Made by a program: the position numbers and the translations under genes
Shown: positions 32,369 through 44,440 of the stretch, one piece after another
How the letters are laid out: the number at the start of each line of letters is the position of its first letter
Numbering within the stretch: position 1 is the stretch's first letter
Notes under the pieces: model-generated
The model's database searches: none
What the model saw: the letters and a program-made list of their open reading frames with translations, nothing else
What the model was told of the DNA's origin: nothing
Origin: Nemertoderma westbladi
Lineage: Eukaryota > Xenacoelomorpha > Nemertodermatida > Nemertodermatidae
Reading direction: 5' to 3'
Length of the DNA stretch: 64,000 nt
Assembly: GCA_032718475.1 (NCBI GenBank)
Contig: JAUCBJ010003225.1
Span: 1-64,000 of the forward strand

Positions 32369-34938
32369 GTAAGTCGCTTATTTACTAAGTCATTACTCAT
32401 TAATTAGCTTTACTAATTAACATTGCCTACATCGGTCATCACTATCAATAATTAACCTGCATTATCAATTTTGCATTTCTGTATGTGTTTCGGGAATAAT
32501 GTTTATTGTTGATGTACCAGTTCCGTTTTCAATTAAGATACCAGGAACTAACACTTGAGATATTTTAAATGATCATTGAAAACTATATTATTGGTCAGAC
32601 ACTAAAAGGTAGTTTTCGTACAAGTGTTCAGGGTCAGCCTCCCATCCACCAATCATCTATTTGCACTTCGATTTTCTTAACCATCATGTTACATTCTTGT
32701 TTACCACCTATATGAAACCGGTATAAACAATTATAAATTTTACAATTCGAATAATAATTGTTCTCATTATTACAATTTTATCGATTCGACGATTGTATTA
32801 ACATTACACCACCCCATATGGTTACTGGGCAGCAACCACCCGCACTATTCTGTCAGTTACTCAACTAGATCACTTGTATTATTTTCAAACAAATAAATAT
32901 AGCTGGAAACCTACCTTACCATTCCTACAAACTTCTAAACCACAGACAAGCTTCAAGGCTTATAGACAGACACCAGTCGATATTATTATAAACAGATGAT
33001 AAATAAAATACCATTCTCAACGTCTCAAACTTTTCAGGTATTTTCGATCCGGATGTGCCGAATTACCATTGGTACTGGGAAGTAATTCCAATATGTTATT
33101 AATAGAGATCCTCATGTAGACTGTTTACTACTGCGGGAATCATCTCCATAATTCATTCCAAAATCGGAAGCAAAATGTTTTGTTTGACATTTTCCTACGT
33201 TGTCTGGCATTGGTATTGGTATATGCTAACTTTTTTAACTGGTAATACTACAATTTAACTCTAATAATAAGTATACTATATAATTAAACTTAATAAACCT
33301 TATGATTCTAACATTGTAAATATTATGCAAATAAGTATTCAGGCAACGTCTATGAAGTATCTAGCTGTTTTCTTGAATTCCCATAGGTCCTCATATTTCC
33401 TGCGGTTTTTCCTTAAACATATCTATCCCCTGTGGCCTCATTAGGCCATTGTGATAGTTTGTGCCTAACCAACCAAAGCACGTATACCATAAAAACAACG
33501 TATTAGATAGAATGTCAACTCTCGGTCAGTGCTCAGCATTTAATATAAGATATAAAAACATAAATAAATAATTACTGTATAAGTATGGACTACCGAACTT
33601 AGCCACAGGGGATTTTGGGTGAGCCCGTACATATTTCTGCATTATATAATATACACTATATGGTGTCTCGCAACATTAGAAATTTGATACGTTTTCATTT
33701 TTTAATAACTCACCGAAATTTAAAAGATAATACGCTTTCATGGTCTCATGTGAAAGCCAGGAGATGGACAAGGTTAGCTTAAAATTAAAGTGGCTAGCAC
33801 GTACAAGCAACCTCGGCCGACACCACAACCCAAGCTTGCACATTTGACCCGTCGAATCGACGTCGATAAATGGAAATATAAGATTGTTGCAGTAAATTTG
33901 CTACCGAGCATAATACATAAGAATCACTAATGCAGTTCCTTCTTCAAATGCAGCCTACAGTATAAAAGACGACTACTGTAGTATGCTATATACATTAAAT
34001 AAATTTTACATAAATCAACATATCAAACAAATTAAATTTGAATTTCCCACGACTCTGTTACAGTTTGAATGAGTGCATTTACAACTCATTGGGACACTGG
34101 GAAGTGAAAATAACATTTAAAAATCGCAACCTATGTAAATAATGTAAAATTTACCAAGAGCTTCAGAGCTCCTGGGGCCAATAAAATGTTATCATAAAAC
34201 TGAATTACCACACCTTATACATATACATGCCAATTTTCACTCCACCCAACCTATACCACCACTGCAACTCTTACACAACAGTATGAAACTCGCTGCAGAA
34301 TAACTGAAGCGAAAGTTTTGCTTGAAAATAGCTCTTTTTTCAAGTAACTGTATATTATGTGATAAACGCTCTCCGTACAGTACCGGTATCATTAAACAGG
34401 ACATAACTGTCCTTTCCAATGCTGTAGCTTTTATTAGTACATCGACCCAGAAGTTAAGGGCGATACGTTTGGGTCATTAGGCGTTAGGGCAACTATTTCA
34501 CAAGTGGCAGTGGGTTATATCTAGATGGGGAGTTTTTGTCTGTTGCCAATTTAATATTAATGCTTCAAAATCATCGAATTTATTTTCGTCAAGAAATATG
34601 ATATTTTCATTATGTAATTTTAGTTCATGCTATGCGAATGCTATGAATGATTACAAATGTGTTAGTAGGTTGGCTTCCTGTTACTAGATCCACGAACAGC
34701 ATTGCATCATTAACATGACTTGTCATGTTGCCTGTCAGGGTAATTATTAATACATAAAACGAACAAAAACATTAAATTATCGTTGACATGAGATATCGAT
34801 GTCCTTACATATTATAGGTACAAGTGAAAGAAAATTGATGCTTTATTTATGTTTTGATGAGTTGAATTATGATAATTCTTGAAATGTACAGTATGTACGT
34901 TGGTATATAGTAAATATACTTCTAAGTTGGGATAATTG

Positions 34939-35225
34939 CACTCTTAATAATTATCAAGAGCGCACTTGATAATTCTTGATTTGGTGGGAAGTTCAAATGC
35001 ATAAGTGAGGTAACGGTTTAGGGTGGTACCGGTATGCTAATTTATTATAAATCTGTTACCGATCTGCCGGTCTAGATAATGATGAGATCAAGCATTTTGA
35101 AGTTCCCGCCAAAGCAGTTCAACCAATCAAATCAAGAATTATCTTGTGTGCTCTTAATAATTATTAAGAGCGCTCTTAATAATTATTAAGAGCGCTTTTA
35201 ATAATTATCTAGAGCGCTCTAGATA
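34939..35225. mobile_element. MITE with TTAATAATTATTAAGAGCGC-type ends
   Basis: The left arm (34,939-34,998: CTCTTAATAATTATCAAGAG, GATAATTCTTGATTTGGTGG) is inverted in the right arm (about 35,095-35,170: CCAATCAAATCAAGAATTAT, CTCTTAATAATTATTAAGAG). At the right end the self-palindromic block TTAATAATTATTAAGAGCGC is repeated in tandem two to three more times to 35,225. The interior is non-coding. Confidence 0.8.
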
Positions 35226-35230
35226 AAATT

Positions 35231-35630
35231 ATTTTTTCAAAATGTCCCTTTAGGGGCACCGTACACACCACAAATTATGTATTACCCCACAGGTTTAGAA
35301 TATATTGCCAGCCCATAAGTTTTCATTACTCTGTTTCTATTTTGCGCCTCACTCCCACAGAAAACAATGTCTATATTATAAAGGGTGAAAGACGAAGAAC
35401 ATTGACAATCTCCAGTGAAAACACCAACACCAGAATTGTTGTCCCAATCTTGGAACTTTTTCCCTTAATCAGAACTGTCATGCAACCATAACCCAGAGTC
35501 ATAATCTCAGAAATAAATTGGCTTAATTTTAGAATTACTGTATATGGCAATTTAATCAGGTTCTCACCAATAAACCCTTCCCTAATAATAAACTACGGAG
35601 CCCCTAAAGGGATTTTTTGAAAAAAAAAAT
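35231..35630. mobile_element. MITE with TTTAGGGGC.CCGTA terminal repeats
   Basis: The left end TTTTTTCAAAATGTCCCTTT...AGGGGCACCGTA (35,231-35,263) is mirrored at the right by TACGGAGCCCCTAAAGGGAT...TTTTTTGAAAA (35,594-35,627), about 32 bp with three differences. A third partial end, CTTAGGGGCTCCGTA, lies at 35,671-35,685 in the same orientation as the left one, suggesting a nested or abutting second copy. Confidence 0.82.
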
Positions 35631-37413
35631 TATAAGATAAATTTTTTTTCTACTAAATTTCTACTGTCCACTTAGGGGCTCCGTAAGGTGTGATATTTAA
35701 ATAGATTTATTTAAACATTATTTAAAAACTATAACAATACATCAATTAATTATTGTCCAACATAACATGATTATTGATTGCCCATTAAGCTTTCCAGCTT
35801 ATTTACATGGGGGTCGTCTCCTTTTTGAAACATTGCCAGAAGTGGTGCCAATATGTGGTGAGCTATACAAACCATAAAAATACTTAATATATAAACACTG
35901 ACTACGACCTAGAAAAAAGGTTCGAAATAATTTTAGTAATAACTAAAATAAACTTCCAGGAATTTTGGATTCATTCATTCATTTAATTAACGTGCAAGAA
36001 ACACATAATTTACCATGAACCCAATGGACTTTAGTCTTTGATGTACTTCTTTGAAATTTTAGTTAGCGAAGTAAAATAGATTACCTGTTACAAGCTTTAT
36101 CAATATGCATAGATTGTTGATAGTAAACTGATGCGTTTAACTTTTTCTCAACGTTTTCCGATTCAATGTTCCATCTTGCGGTCGCATAAACGAGTTTTTA
36201 ATTGGATATCGGACGACTTGCTGATCCTATGTTTTGCATTAAAGAGCTCAGACTGCATTTCCTTGATCCCGTTAGCTGTGATTCCTAATCTCGGAGACTT
36301 TCCATGAATGTTATCTAGAATAGGGCTGAATTAGTGAAAATGGTATCTCTGTTTCTACCCGCAGGGTAACAAAGCAGATATATCCATCCAGCTTATCGAA
36401 TCCGGTGTGTAAGTTGAGAGAAAAGATTGGTTTTTTTTGCGAAAATAATTGGTACTTTATTTTGCAGGGCTGTTTTTGCTAGCCATCCTATAATTTCCAG
36501 TTTATCAAGGGTTAGGTTACTACTTGAAATTTTAACAGTTAATTAATTTAATCTCCTAGACTGTCTGGAATAAGACTTAATAGGGATTGAATATCAATGG
36601 CCATTAATCCCTGGAACGGGATTGGATTACACTAAGACATCCATCCCTTAATCAAAGTACCACTAATTTACTTTCGTATTTCAACAAATGGAAATATTTC
36701 CTAAAAAAATTAAAATGTAAGGTTTACATATTTATAGTTTGATTTACCTACTTTCATGAAAAATTAAATATTCTGTGAAGCCAAATGAATAATTTGTCTC
36801 AAGCGTGTCTGTTCTACGATTGTCCAATGGCTAAACTATAGATTACATTATATAGTATATATCTATATATATAATAAACATTAACGTAAAATGTCGAAAT
36901 TTTACGATATTATTATTTTATGAACGACAGACTTAATTTTACCCATATTAGGAATGATAAACAATTTTAATGGCCTATGAGAAATCGTCAGATCGTCAAT
37001 GCATTATCAGCAGTTTTGAAATTGTTGTGATGAAAAAAGTGTTTAGAATTTCGGTATAATATTTTTAGATAACAACGGAGAAGTTACAGCAAGAAATTGA
37101 CAGAGTATTGATATTGAATAATTTAGGGATAAATTAAGGGTCTTCCCCAATTGCAAACGAGTTTGAAAGTTGTTGAATGAGTACCAAGAAAATTTGTTAC
37201 TTTTGCAGCGAAAATGTAGTCTCTGATGTAACATGTATCCTACAGTATTTTAGTCTACAGTACTTCAAATATCACTAAATTGCTGTAGAGTCCAGTTCCG
37301 TCATTGTACTGTCCCCAAACCGCGCCTATCAATCAGCCTTTTATTTACTTCAGTTATGAATAAATCAACAATTAATTTTTATATGTAAATCGTACGATAT
37401 TTTTTACATTTAG

Positions 37414-37581
37414 ATGAGATATCTGCAGTATACCTTTGTGCTGATCACACTTCAGTATGTGATACCTGTGACCTTCCTAATTTTTGCCTATGGTCGAATT
37501 ATATGGACACTATGGAGACGACAGACACCAGGCGAGAGTGAAATTGCAAGAGACCAGAGACAGGTTCACACAAAACTTAAG
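37414..37581 (+). CDS. Neuropeptide-type GPCR, TM5 exon
   Basis: The exon starts after TTTTTACATTTAG in phase 0 and joins directly to the Glu that ends the previous exon. It encodes TM5 (FVLITLQYVIPVTFLIFAYG) and the start of intracellular loop 3 (IIWTLWRRQTPGE, then ARDQRQVHTKLK). It ends on a full Lys codon at GTTAGT. The LWRRQTPGE...RDQ...K pattern is characteristic of RYamide/luqin/NPY-like receptors. Confidence 0.88.
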
Positions 37582-37689
37582 GTTAGTGAATGTATAACAT
37601 TGTGAGAGAGACATGGACGACCTGTTCAAATATATACTACATCGGCGAATTTAATATTTCGTCTAGCGACATCATTGGGAAAAGAACAG

Positions 37690-37752
37690 ATTGAAGGACA
37701 GGCTTTTCTTACCAAAACATAACAATAATCGAGTCAATAGTACAGGTTACAG
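37690..37752 (+). repeat. Dispersed motif copy
   Basis: GGACAGGCTTTTCTTACCAAAACATAACAATAATCGA followed by AGGTTACAG. It is related to the 68-bp unit at 10.1 kb but with a 3-bp insertion in the AACAATAA core. Confidence 0.55.
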
Positions 37753-38261
37753 CTTCATTTTGACTATTTTATTTTCAACTTGATGGTATTTGCTTAGATT
37801 TTCCCGTTGGTAAGGATTTGATTGTGTAAAGTCCCCCCCCCCCCCCCCCCCCCCATCAGAATATTGTTGTTTCATGATAATAAGTTATTTACTTTTAAAC
37901 AGAATGTATTTAAATTGCTATTTCACAAATTAAGAAATGTATTCTTCAGTAAATTATGAAAGAAAATATTTTCAACGACTTTCTGACTGAAATGATGTGA
38001 CAAATAACTTATTGTGCAGGTTTGCGAAATATTTATTCATAAAATCAATATAAACAATTTCAATGTTCAATGAATTTGATCTCGTAATCCTGTATAATCC
38101 CAGATGATCTTTTGACGTTTTGTATTTCACCATTAAACTGACTACCTACCTACCTACATTGTACGGCAGACATTGCACTTACACAACTATACTCATAGAC
38201 TGTAGAGGATAATCTACAATTTTATAAAATTAATGTTTAATAACAATCAGCAAATTTTTAG

Positions 38262-38330
38262 AGTCAAAATAGGCTGGGTAACGCCAGACTTCCATTCTGG
38301 AGGTTATGAGTTCGATCCCACCTGGACGTC
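38262..38330 (+). mobile_element. tRNA-like sequence, probably a second SINE head
   Basis: It has an A-box-like TAGGCTGGGTAACG, a perfect five-pair anticodon stem (CCAGA/TCTGG) with loop CTTCCAT (UCC, glycine type) and a B-box-like GAGTTCGATCC. The acceptor and T stems do not pair, so this is not a functional tRNA. It probably heads a SINE whose body continues to about 38,420. Confidence 0.5.
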
Positions 38331-38671
38331 ATCCACCGAATTTGCTAGGTGGTGCCCAACGAAGATTTCAATAATATTAAACTACTCATCCACCAAAAAT
38401 ACCAAAAATAATTACAAAAATATGATGCGATGGCGTAATGTTTGTCACTTTTGTGCGAGAACTTACTTATATGCCATATACAATTGTATACTGTACATAA
38501 AGTGGGGTAGTATGTAGTGGCGTAGTATGCCGAAATAATATAGATTTTGTTTTGGGGGATAGCAAAAAGTCTAAATTACGACCCCCCCCCCCCCCCTTAA
38601 TGCAGTGCCAAGCAAGAGTTCATGACCCCAACGTCAAGGAGGGCCTTACAAAGTACAGTATGTGAATAATT

Positions 38672-38930
38672 GAATGGGATAATCTTTTAGGCTCGTTAAG
38701 CAAGGAATGCCTGATCACCACCATGGCTGATCTTCCACAGTAAACCCTTCCACTCTGTTTGCCAAGTTGCCTTGGTTCCCATATATCGACCACTGAAGGA
38801 TGAAAGCCGGGGTTGGGCTAGGCTGCAGCATTTAAAGCACTGTGCCCAAACAGTGCTGCTCAATCTAGGGATCGAACCCGGGCTCCCTAATCGGAAGCAC
38901 AGAAATCTCACCACTAGACCAAGCCTAGCT
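38672..38930 (-). mobile_element. tRNA-Gly-derived SINE, minus strand, near full length
   Basis: From the right: CTTGGTCTAGTGGTGA (A box), GTGCTTCCGATTAGGGAGCC (anticodon arm, UCC), CGGGTTCGATCCC (B box), the common body, one tail unit (GGAAGGGTTTACTGTGGAAG) and the conserved end AACGAGCCTAAAAGATTATC. It has one tail unit against three in the copy at 23.35 kb. Confidence 0.88.
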
Positions 38931-39386
38931 AAATGTGAATAATTGAATATGAATTTTTTTTTATAAACATACAATAATTAAATAAATATTTGGAAAAACA
39001 TCGAAGTATTAATTGATATTATTAACCTTAATGTAAGGCTGTGGTTTGTCATATGTAACATATATCGTATAAAAGGTTTAAAAAAATACTCAAAAAACAA
39101 GCCAAGAAATGTGTTTCTTTCGGAACACTTTCTGTGTCTTCTGAAACAACTGTAAAATAATACACCCATACCTAGTTCCTCCATACATATAGGTAGCTGA
39201 CATGGAATTTCTGTTTTCTTCAAATCCTTCCTGTTCTGTGCCATATAATTATTTCACACATTTTATGCCAAATCACATAAGGGGAGGGGGGGGGGGGGGG
39301 GGGGGGGATTTCGACACAATCTAAATTCATCCCTCTCCAGGGGAAAATCAAAATCGACGCAAATTACAGCTGATTAATATCAAAAA

Positions 39387-39538
39387 TAAAACTGTTACCT
39401 GTTCTATTGACTTTCGTTTATTGTTTTGGTTAGAATAACGTGCCACTGTAACCTACTCCATTCCCTTAATTGTTAATTTAACATTGGGGCGCGATATTAA
39501 TTCGCCGAGGCGAATTAATCGTCCCCCCCTATCTCGCT
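39387..39538 (-). repeat. Dispersed-motif element, copy A
   Basis: AAAACTGTTACCTGTTCTAT, TTTCGTTTATTGTTTTGGTT, CCACTGTAACCTACTCC, then ATTAATTCGCCGAGG and CCCCCCCTATCTCGC. It pairs over about 150 bp with 42,792-42,953, so these two are copies of one longer element built around the motif. Confidence 0.75.
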
Positions 39539-41924
39539 AAATAATATGATATAATAATAGCTTTGAGTCAAGCAGAAATAATGATACAAGCGTATAGGCA
39601 ATTTAAATTTGATGGTTTTTGTCTGTAATTCTGTGTCAGAAATTCGTAAGTCCATATTGTCCAAGTAGCTAAATTATTTTACTGGTTAAAACAAGCGAAG
39701 ATAAAAGCTTTAATTTGTTATTCTAATTTCTTCGACCTTGTCTAAAGAGCAGTAAGCACAGCTTAGGAATGTTATGGAAAGGCCAGTGACCCAGTTAAAA
39801 ATAGGCATGCGATTCACATAAGAGCAATGTATGGGTAACTAGCGTGATTCATACAAATCTGACCGACGCTTTACAATGCAAACTACTTGACCACTCATTC
39901 ACACTAATATCGTGATAATTTGGTTCATTTACTTTAAACTCACATGTCATTCACTATTGGCGGAATTTATTATACGTTTTCCTGATATATGGCAGAAATA
40001 TCCCGTTATATATGTCTATATTAAATTCCACTAATTTAAACATTAGATACATAATCTTGATCGATACATCTTTCCAAGATTTAATCATATTTATTGTAGC
40101 ACACTTGTTTTCGATTTAAAATTTATCACATTGCGGATCTTCAAAGACGACCAGTTTGTATTTCTTACTAAATGTTCACACATGAGCCTCATGTAGTAAC
40201 ACTGCCAAATGTTCAAATTTGTTTACTCGCGCGAATTTGTCCATATTCCGTTCTCAACCTATAAACAAACAGTCCGAAGACTTTGTAGCGAAATCTTGCT
40301 AGAATACTGTTTGCATGTAGGCCCCTCCCTACATTTCAAATCGTGAATTCGCTGAGTATAGGGCACTCCAAAATGGTTGCGATTATATTATAAATTTTAT
40401 TCTATTATTTTGTGATACATTACTAATACGCTGCCTTACATAAGCTTTACGCAAGCTTAGATATGCTTTTCATAAATTGACTTATACACAAATATGTAAT
40501 GTTAACCTGTGTGCATTAGTTATCTTCAACTCACGAGACGATATCCCTCACAATTGGAGAAAAGCTCAACAATATGCCACTTTTAACCGTGTCATCTGAG
40601 TTGTCTGGTCTTGAGGACACACACATACATGGGAAGTAAACTAAGTTGTGGATCTGCTCGCAGCAAGCCATAGCTAAATAAACGAAAGACCTGGAGCTGC
40701 TTGACCAAAGGCTACATTTTCCGGATGTTGCCATTTCTATTCTCGGCTGCATGGCTCAGAAACTCCAAGAGTTTTCATAGTTCGAAATTCAGAGCCCGGA
40801 TCAAAGATCAAAGTACACTGCACCGGTAGTAGTGTGACAAGAACACGATGTGCAATACATCTTCCTCCATCATTTGCCACCATCTGCCACCGAGTTGCTA
40901 ATTATCCTAGTTATTTTATTTTAAAAATATCACCGTCATTTGAGAAGAACAGAATATATTTTTATTTTTGTGGAAATTCACTGAACTGTAAGCAGGATTT
41001 GGGATTAATAAATTATATCAAAAGTGGTTTCAGAAACAATATTAATCTTAGTATATAATGCAATCAGGGATTGTACCAAACAACTTGTGTAAAATAACAA
41101 TCTATTCGAATAAAATAAAATTGTGTTACCTTGTGAATCCAATGGTTTTATCACTATAATTATTAATGAGCCAAAAGAGAGACGCATGCCGTATTATTAT
41201 CTATCACATGCAATACCTTTTTTCGCTCAGGAGTTTGCAAAACTTCCAAAAATATTGGTCAGCATTATTCAGAATTTTTATTATCTTTAATTCGTTCAGT
41301 TTTGCTTATATTTTACGTGTATATCTTTATTTTATATCAATCACTGTATTAAAATCCTATTGTCAGAAAATCAAAGATATTAACACCTTGGTCTAAACTC
41401 CTGCAAGGGATTAAATGCTGGAAAGAAATCTAGGATCGAAATCCATTGAGTAAATTAATGGCAGTAATGCTGGTTGGTGGCAGTTAGGAGGTAGCTGGGG
41501 GCGATCATTCCCCATGTGAATGCCGCAACGTGTGATTATAGTGCATGCTGATACGTAATGATTTATGTGTTTCATGGGTGCCTGTGCAGAGAACTAGTTA
41601 TCATGACTTTAGTATGTTATCAAAAAGCGTGGACCTTAATGAGACGCCCATTTGACACCTCATTTATCCTTCCTACTTTTCTGATGATCACCAATTTTAA
41701 TGTCAAATCAATCCCATGAGTGAGTGAGTATATGGATGCTTACATACAAAACGTGCTAATATACATATCATAAACTGCTGGGATCCTACCTTACCATGCG
41801 ATGACTGCCTGATTGCTTGCTATGGCAGCTTGATTGCTTTTTTATGATTGCTTGAGTGATGCTATAATTGTGTAATTGGATCGACTGCTTGCGATGATTG
41901 CTATAAAATTGACCATAGCATTCT

Positions 41925-43620
41925 AGAATCAATGTCTTATAGTCACGGACTACTGAAGCAAGGACCGGCACACTGTAAGTCCAGACTTTGCTAGCGAAGG
42001 CCATGTTTCATGTTTATGTTTCCGGTAACCAGTTGAACTGATACATACTTCTCATCCTGGGTTAAAAATATGGAGAATCTATTTTTGTTATTCGTTTTTC
42101 AATTACATGTTGCTTTCATGTATTATTTTCTATATTTTAATGTTTCTTAATAATGTAGACTAGCTGTATACAGGTATAGGCTGATAGGCCTCGTTCTATA
42201 GTTCAGGTAACCCACCGAAGCGGCATAGCACTCACTGGCTGACGTAGTCTGTAGTAGTTATATTTTGCCATACAACCGTTTACCAGACAGCCAGAACGAG
42301 ACCACTGGATTGCCGCATTGCCAATGCGACTCGGCGATGACTGGGTGATGGTTCGCCTTTCATCTAAGAGAAGAAAGCGGTCATCTGTATCACCCACTGG
42401 CGAGAGTTTCCCCGAGGATGTTCCACACATCAAGTGCGCACTACTGTACTATGTTCCAATATTTATGTTTCCGCAGTGAATTCCGCTAGTGATCGCTTGT
42501 TGTTGCGTCACTGCCTGGGACCAAATAACCAACTGTTCCGAAAAGAGACACAGATCCCCGAAGCGCTATAGGGTACCTCCAGAAGGCCCACGAACATATT
42601 TTGAAGGTCGTCGACTCTGGTACCAGAGTCAGTTGGAGTTTATGACTCGCCAACTTGAACTAAATTGTTCGAAGACATTTTCACAGGTTGATCAAATGAT
42701 CACAATCCAAGGTTATCCATTAAGTTACAGTACCGGATTCTGTGGACTATTGCAATATCGCCTTCATAGAACAAAATCTGACCTTTCCCAAAAATAAAAC
42801 TGTAACCAGTTTTATTGACTTTAGTTTATTATTTTGGTTATAATAACGTACCACTGTATACTGCTCCTTTCACAAAATTGAGAATATAACATTAAGGCGG
42901 GTTATTAATTCACCGAGATGAAATTTGCATCCAGGTTCCCCCCTTGTCTCGCCTGAGCACAGAGAGACTACAAAACTGACACACATTTCTCTACAGAAGA
43001 GTCACACTATTTCCTATTTTATGTTAAATTTTCAGGATTGTTACTTAATCTATTTAATTAATGAAGAGCCCATACCAGAACCATTGATATGTTTACACGC
43101 TGGAGTGGGGTATATTGGGTCAGCAATAGTAATTAATAATAAATTAAATAAGGTAATATAAATAAGTTAATATAAATAAAGTAATAACATAAAGTACCCG
43201 ATGGTAATAATAAGTATGGTATTAATATAAGTGATAATATAAAATAGCCAATCATAAATAGGCCTATAAATAAAGTAGTTATAAATTAATGAAATGCATC
43301 TTTAATGATCTTAAAACAAATAATAAAAAAAATAATAGGCCCTACATAGAAACTAAATAACGTCACCTGATAATGTAGGACTTCAAAAGGACACAACGAA
43401 AGGAACTAGGCCTAAATAATTTATAAACACAAAAAAATATAGAAAACAATTCATGAAAGCAACAGATAATTGAAAAACTAATACCAGAAATAGATTCTCC
43501 ATAACTTTTTTCCCAGGATGAGTATGTTTAACATTCAAACTGGTTACAAATACAACATGGCCTTCGCTAGCGAAGTCTGGATTTACCCTATGCCAGTCCT
43601 GTAGTCTTTGCTTCTAGTTA
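41925..43620. mobile_element. 1.7-kb unit bounded by long imperfect inverted repeats
   Basis: The left arm (about 41,925-42,155) contains CTTTGCTAGCGAAGGCCATG, GTAACCAGTT, CTCATCCTGGG and ATGGAGAATCTATTT. The right arm (about 43,430-43,620) is its reverse complement: AAATAGATTCTCCAT, CCCAGGATGAG, AACTGGTTAC, CATGGCCTTCGCTAGCGAAG. Arms are roughly 190-230 bp with many differences, so they are old. The interior includes a dispersed-motif copy at 42.8 kb and no transposase-like ORF. It may be a DNA transposon derivative or an inverted duplication. Confidence 0.65.
42792..42953 (-). repeat. Dispersed-motif element, copy B
   Basis: AAAACTGTAACCAGTTTTAT, TTTAGTTTATTATTTTGGTT, CCACTGTATACTGCTCCTTT, ATTAATTCACCGAGA and CCCCCCTTGTCTCGCC. 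It is homologous to 39,387-39,538 along its whole length and lies inside the large inverted-repeat unit. Confidence 0.75.
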
Positions 43621-43884
43621 AAGAAAATTTTTTATAGGCTTCCTCAAGCTCAGAAAAACCGAGTTCCGCAAGAAAGACTCTCGCTGAGGAATGGCTCTCG
43701 GGCTCTCCCTTCCAATCAGTTTGTCCTAAGAATTGTTTGTAGTGGTAATACAAGGCATTGGATACGCATTGGACGCAATTGAGCAATTTGTTGTTGCCTG
43801 ACATTGTACCTATGACATGGTACTTATGAGCATGTATGTGCAATCAACTTTATGTGATCCCCTAGAAGCATTGTGTTGGTGTTG

Positions 43885-44440
43885 ATGGGCAGCCTTGAAT
43901 AGGCTTTCCAGGATTTGGAAGTCACCGAGAATTAATCGGAAACTTAAGATCCGATTATTTAGAGCAGCAGTAGTTCCAGTACTCCTCTACGGGAGTCCAT
44001 GCTGGGCTCTAACTGCTGAGGACACCAAATCTCTGGATGGCACATTCACAAGAATGCTACGTCGGGCTCATTGTGTTAAGTACAATGCACACATCTCCAA
44101 CCAGACACTATATAACATTGGAGGTGTCTCATTGGTTCCCCCACGCTTGACACTAGAACAAAATCGCCTCCGCTTTGCAGGACATTGCTTTCGCCGTGAG
44201 GACCAGCCAGTGCATAATCTTGTACTTTGGCAGCCTCATGGAGTGAATAAGCATGGTGGACAGCCCATGACTTTCTTGAGACGCATCTTAAAGGACACTG
44301 GCCTTAAAGATGCGGATGATCTAGCAAATGTCATGGGTGATAGGGAGTTGTGGCGGTGCAATTTTGTTGACAAGCCGGCACAGCATTCCTAAAAATGCAG
44401 CTGCAATGCAGCACGCCGATCCTAGTAGTAGTAGTAGTAG
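43885..44440 (+). mobile_element. RTE-like element, 5'-truncated copy
   Basis: It begins with the codons for WAALNRLSRIWKSPRINRKL and runs to the family 3' end and six TAG triplets. The open frame (43,895-44,392) encodes the C-terminal LINE domain (LYGSPCWALTAEDTKSLD, RLRFAGHCFRRED) without RT motifs. It differs from the 4.4-kb copy at only a few positions and lies inside the large GPCR intron. Confidence 0.92.

Larger units (their letters stand above)
32369..37413 (+). other. GPCR intron (5.0 kb)
   Basis: From GTAAGT at 32,369 to TTTAG at 37,413. It contains two fold-back elements (34.9 and 35.2 kb). The rest is AT-rich with no supported gene. Confidence 0.75.

Noticed and set aside
41786-42433. 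Minus-strand ORFs near 42 kb as transposase fragments
   Set aside because: The short frame (MAFASKVWTY...) lies in the arm of an inverted repeat and has no transposase motif.
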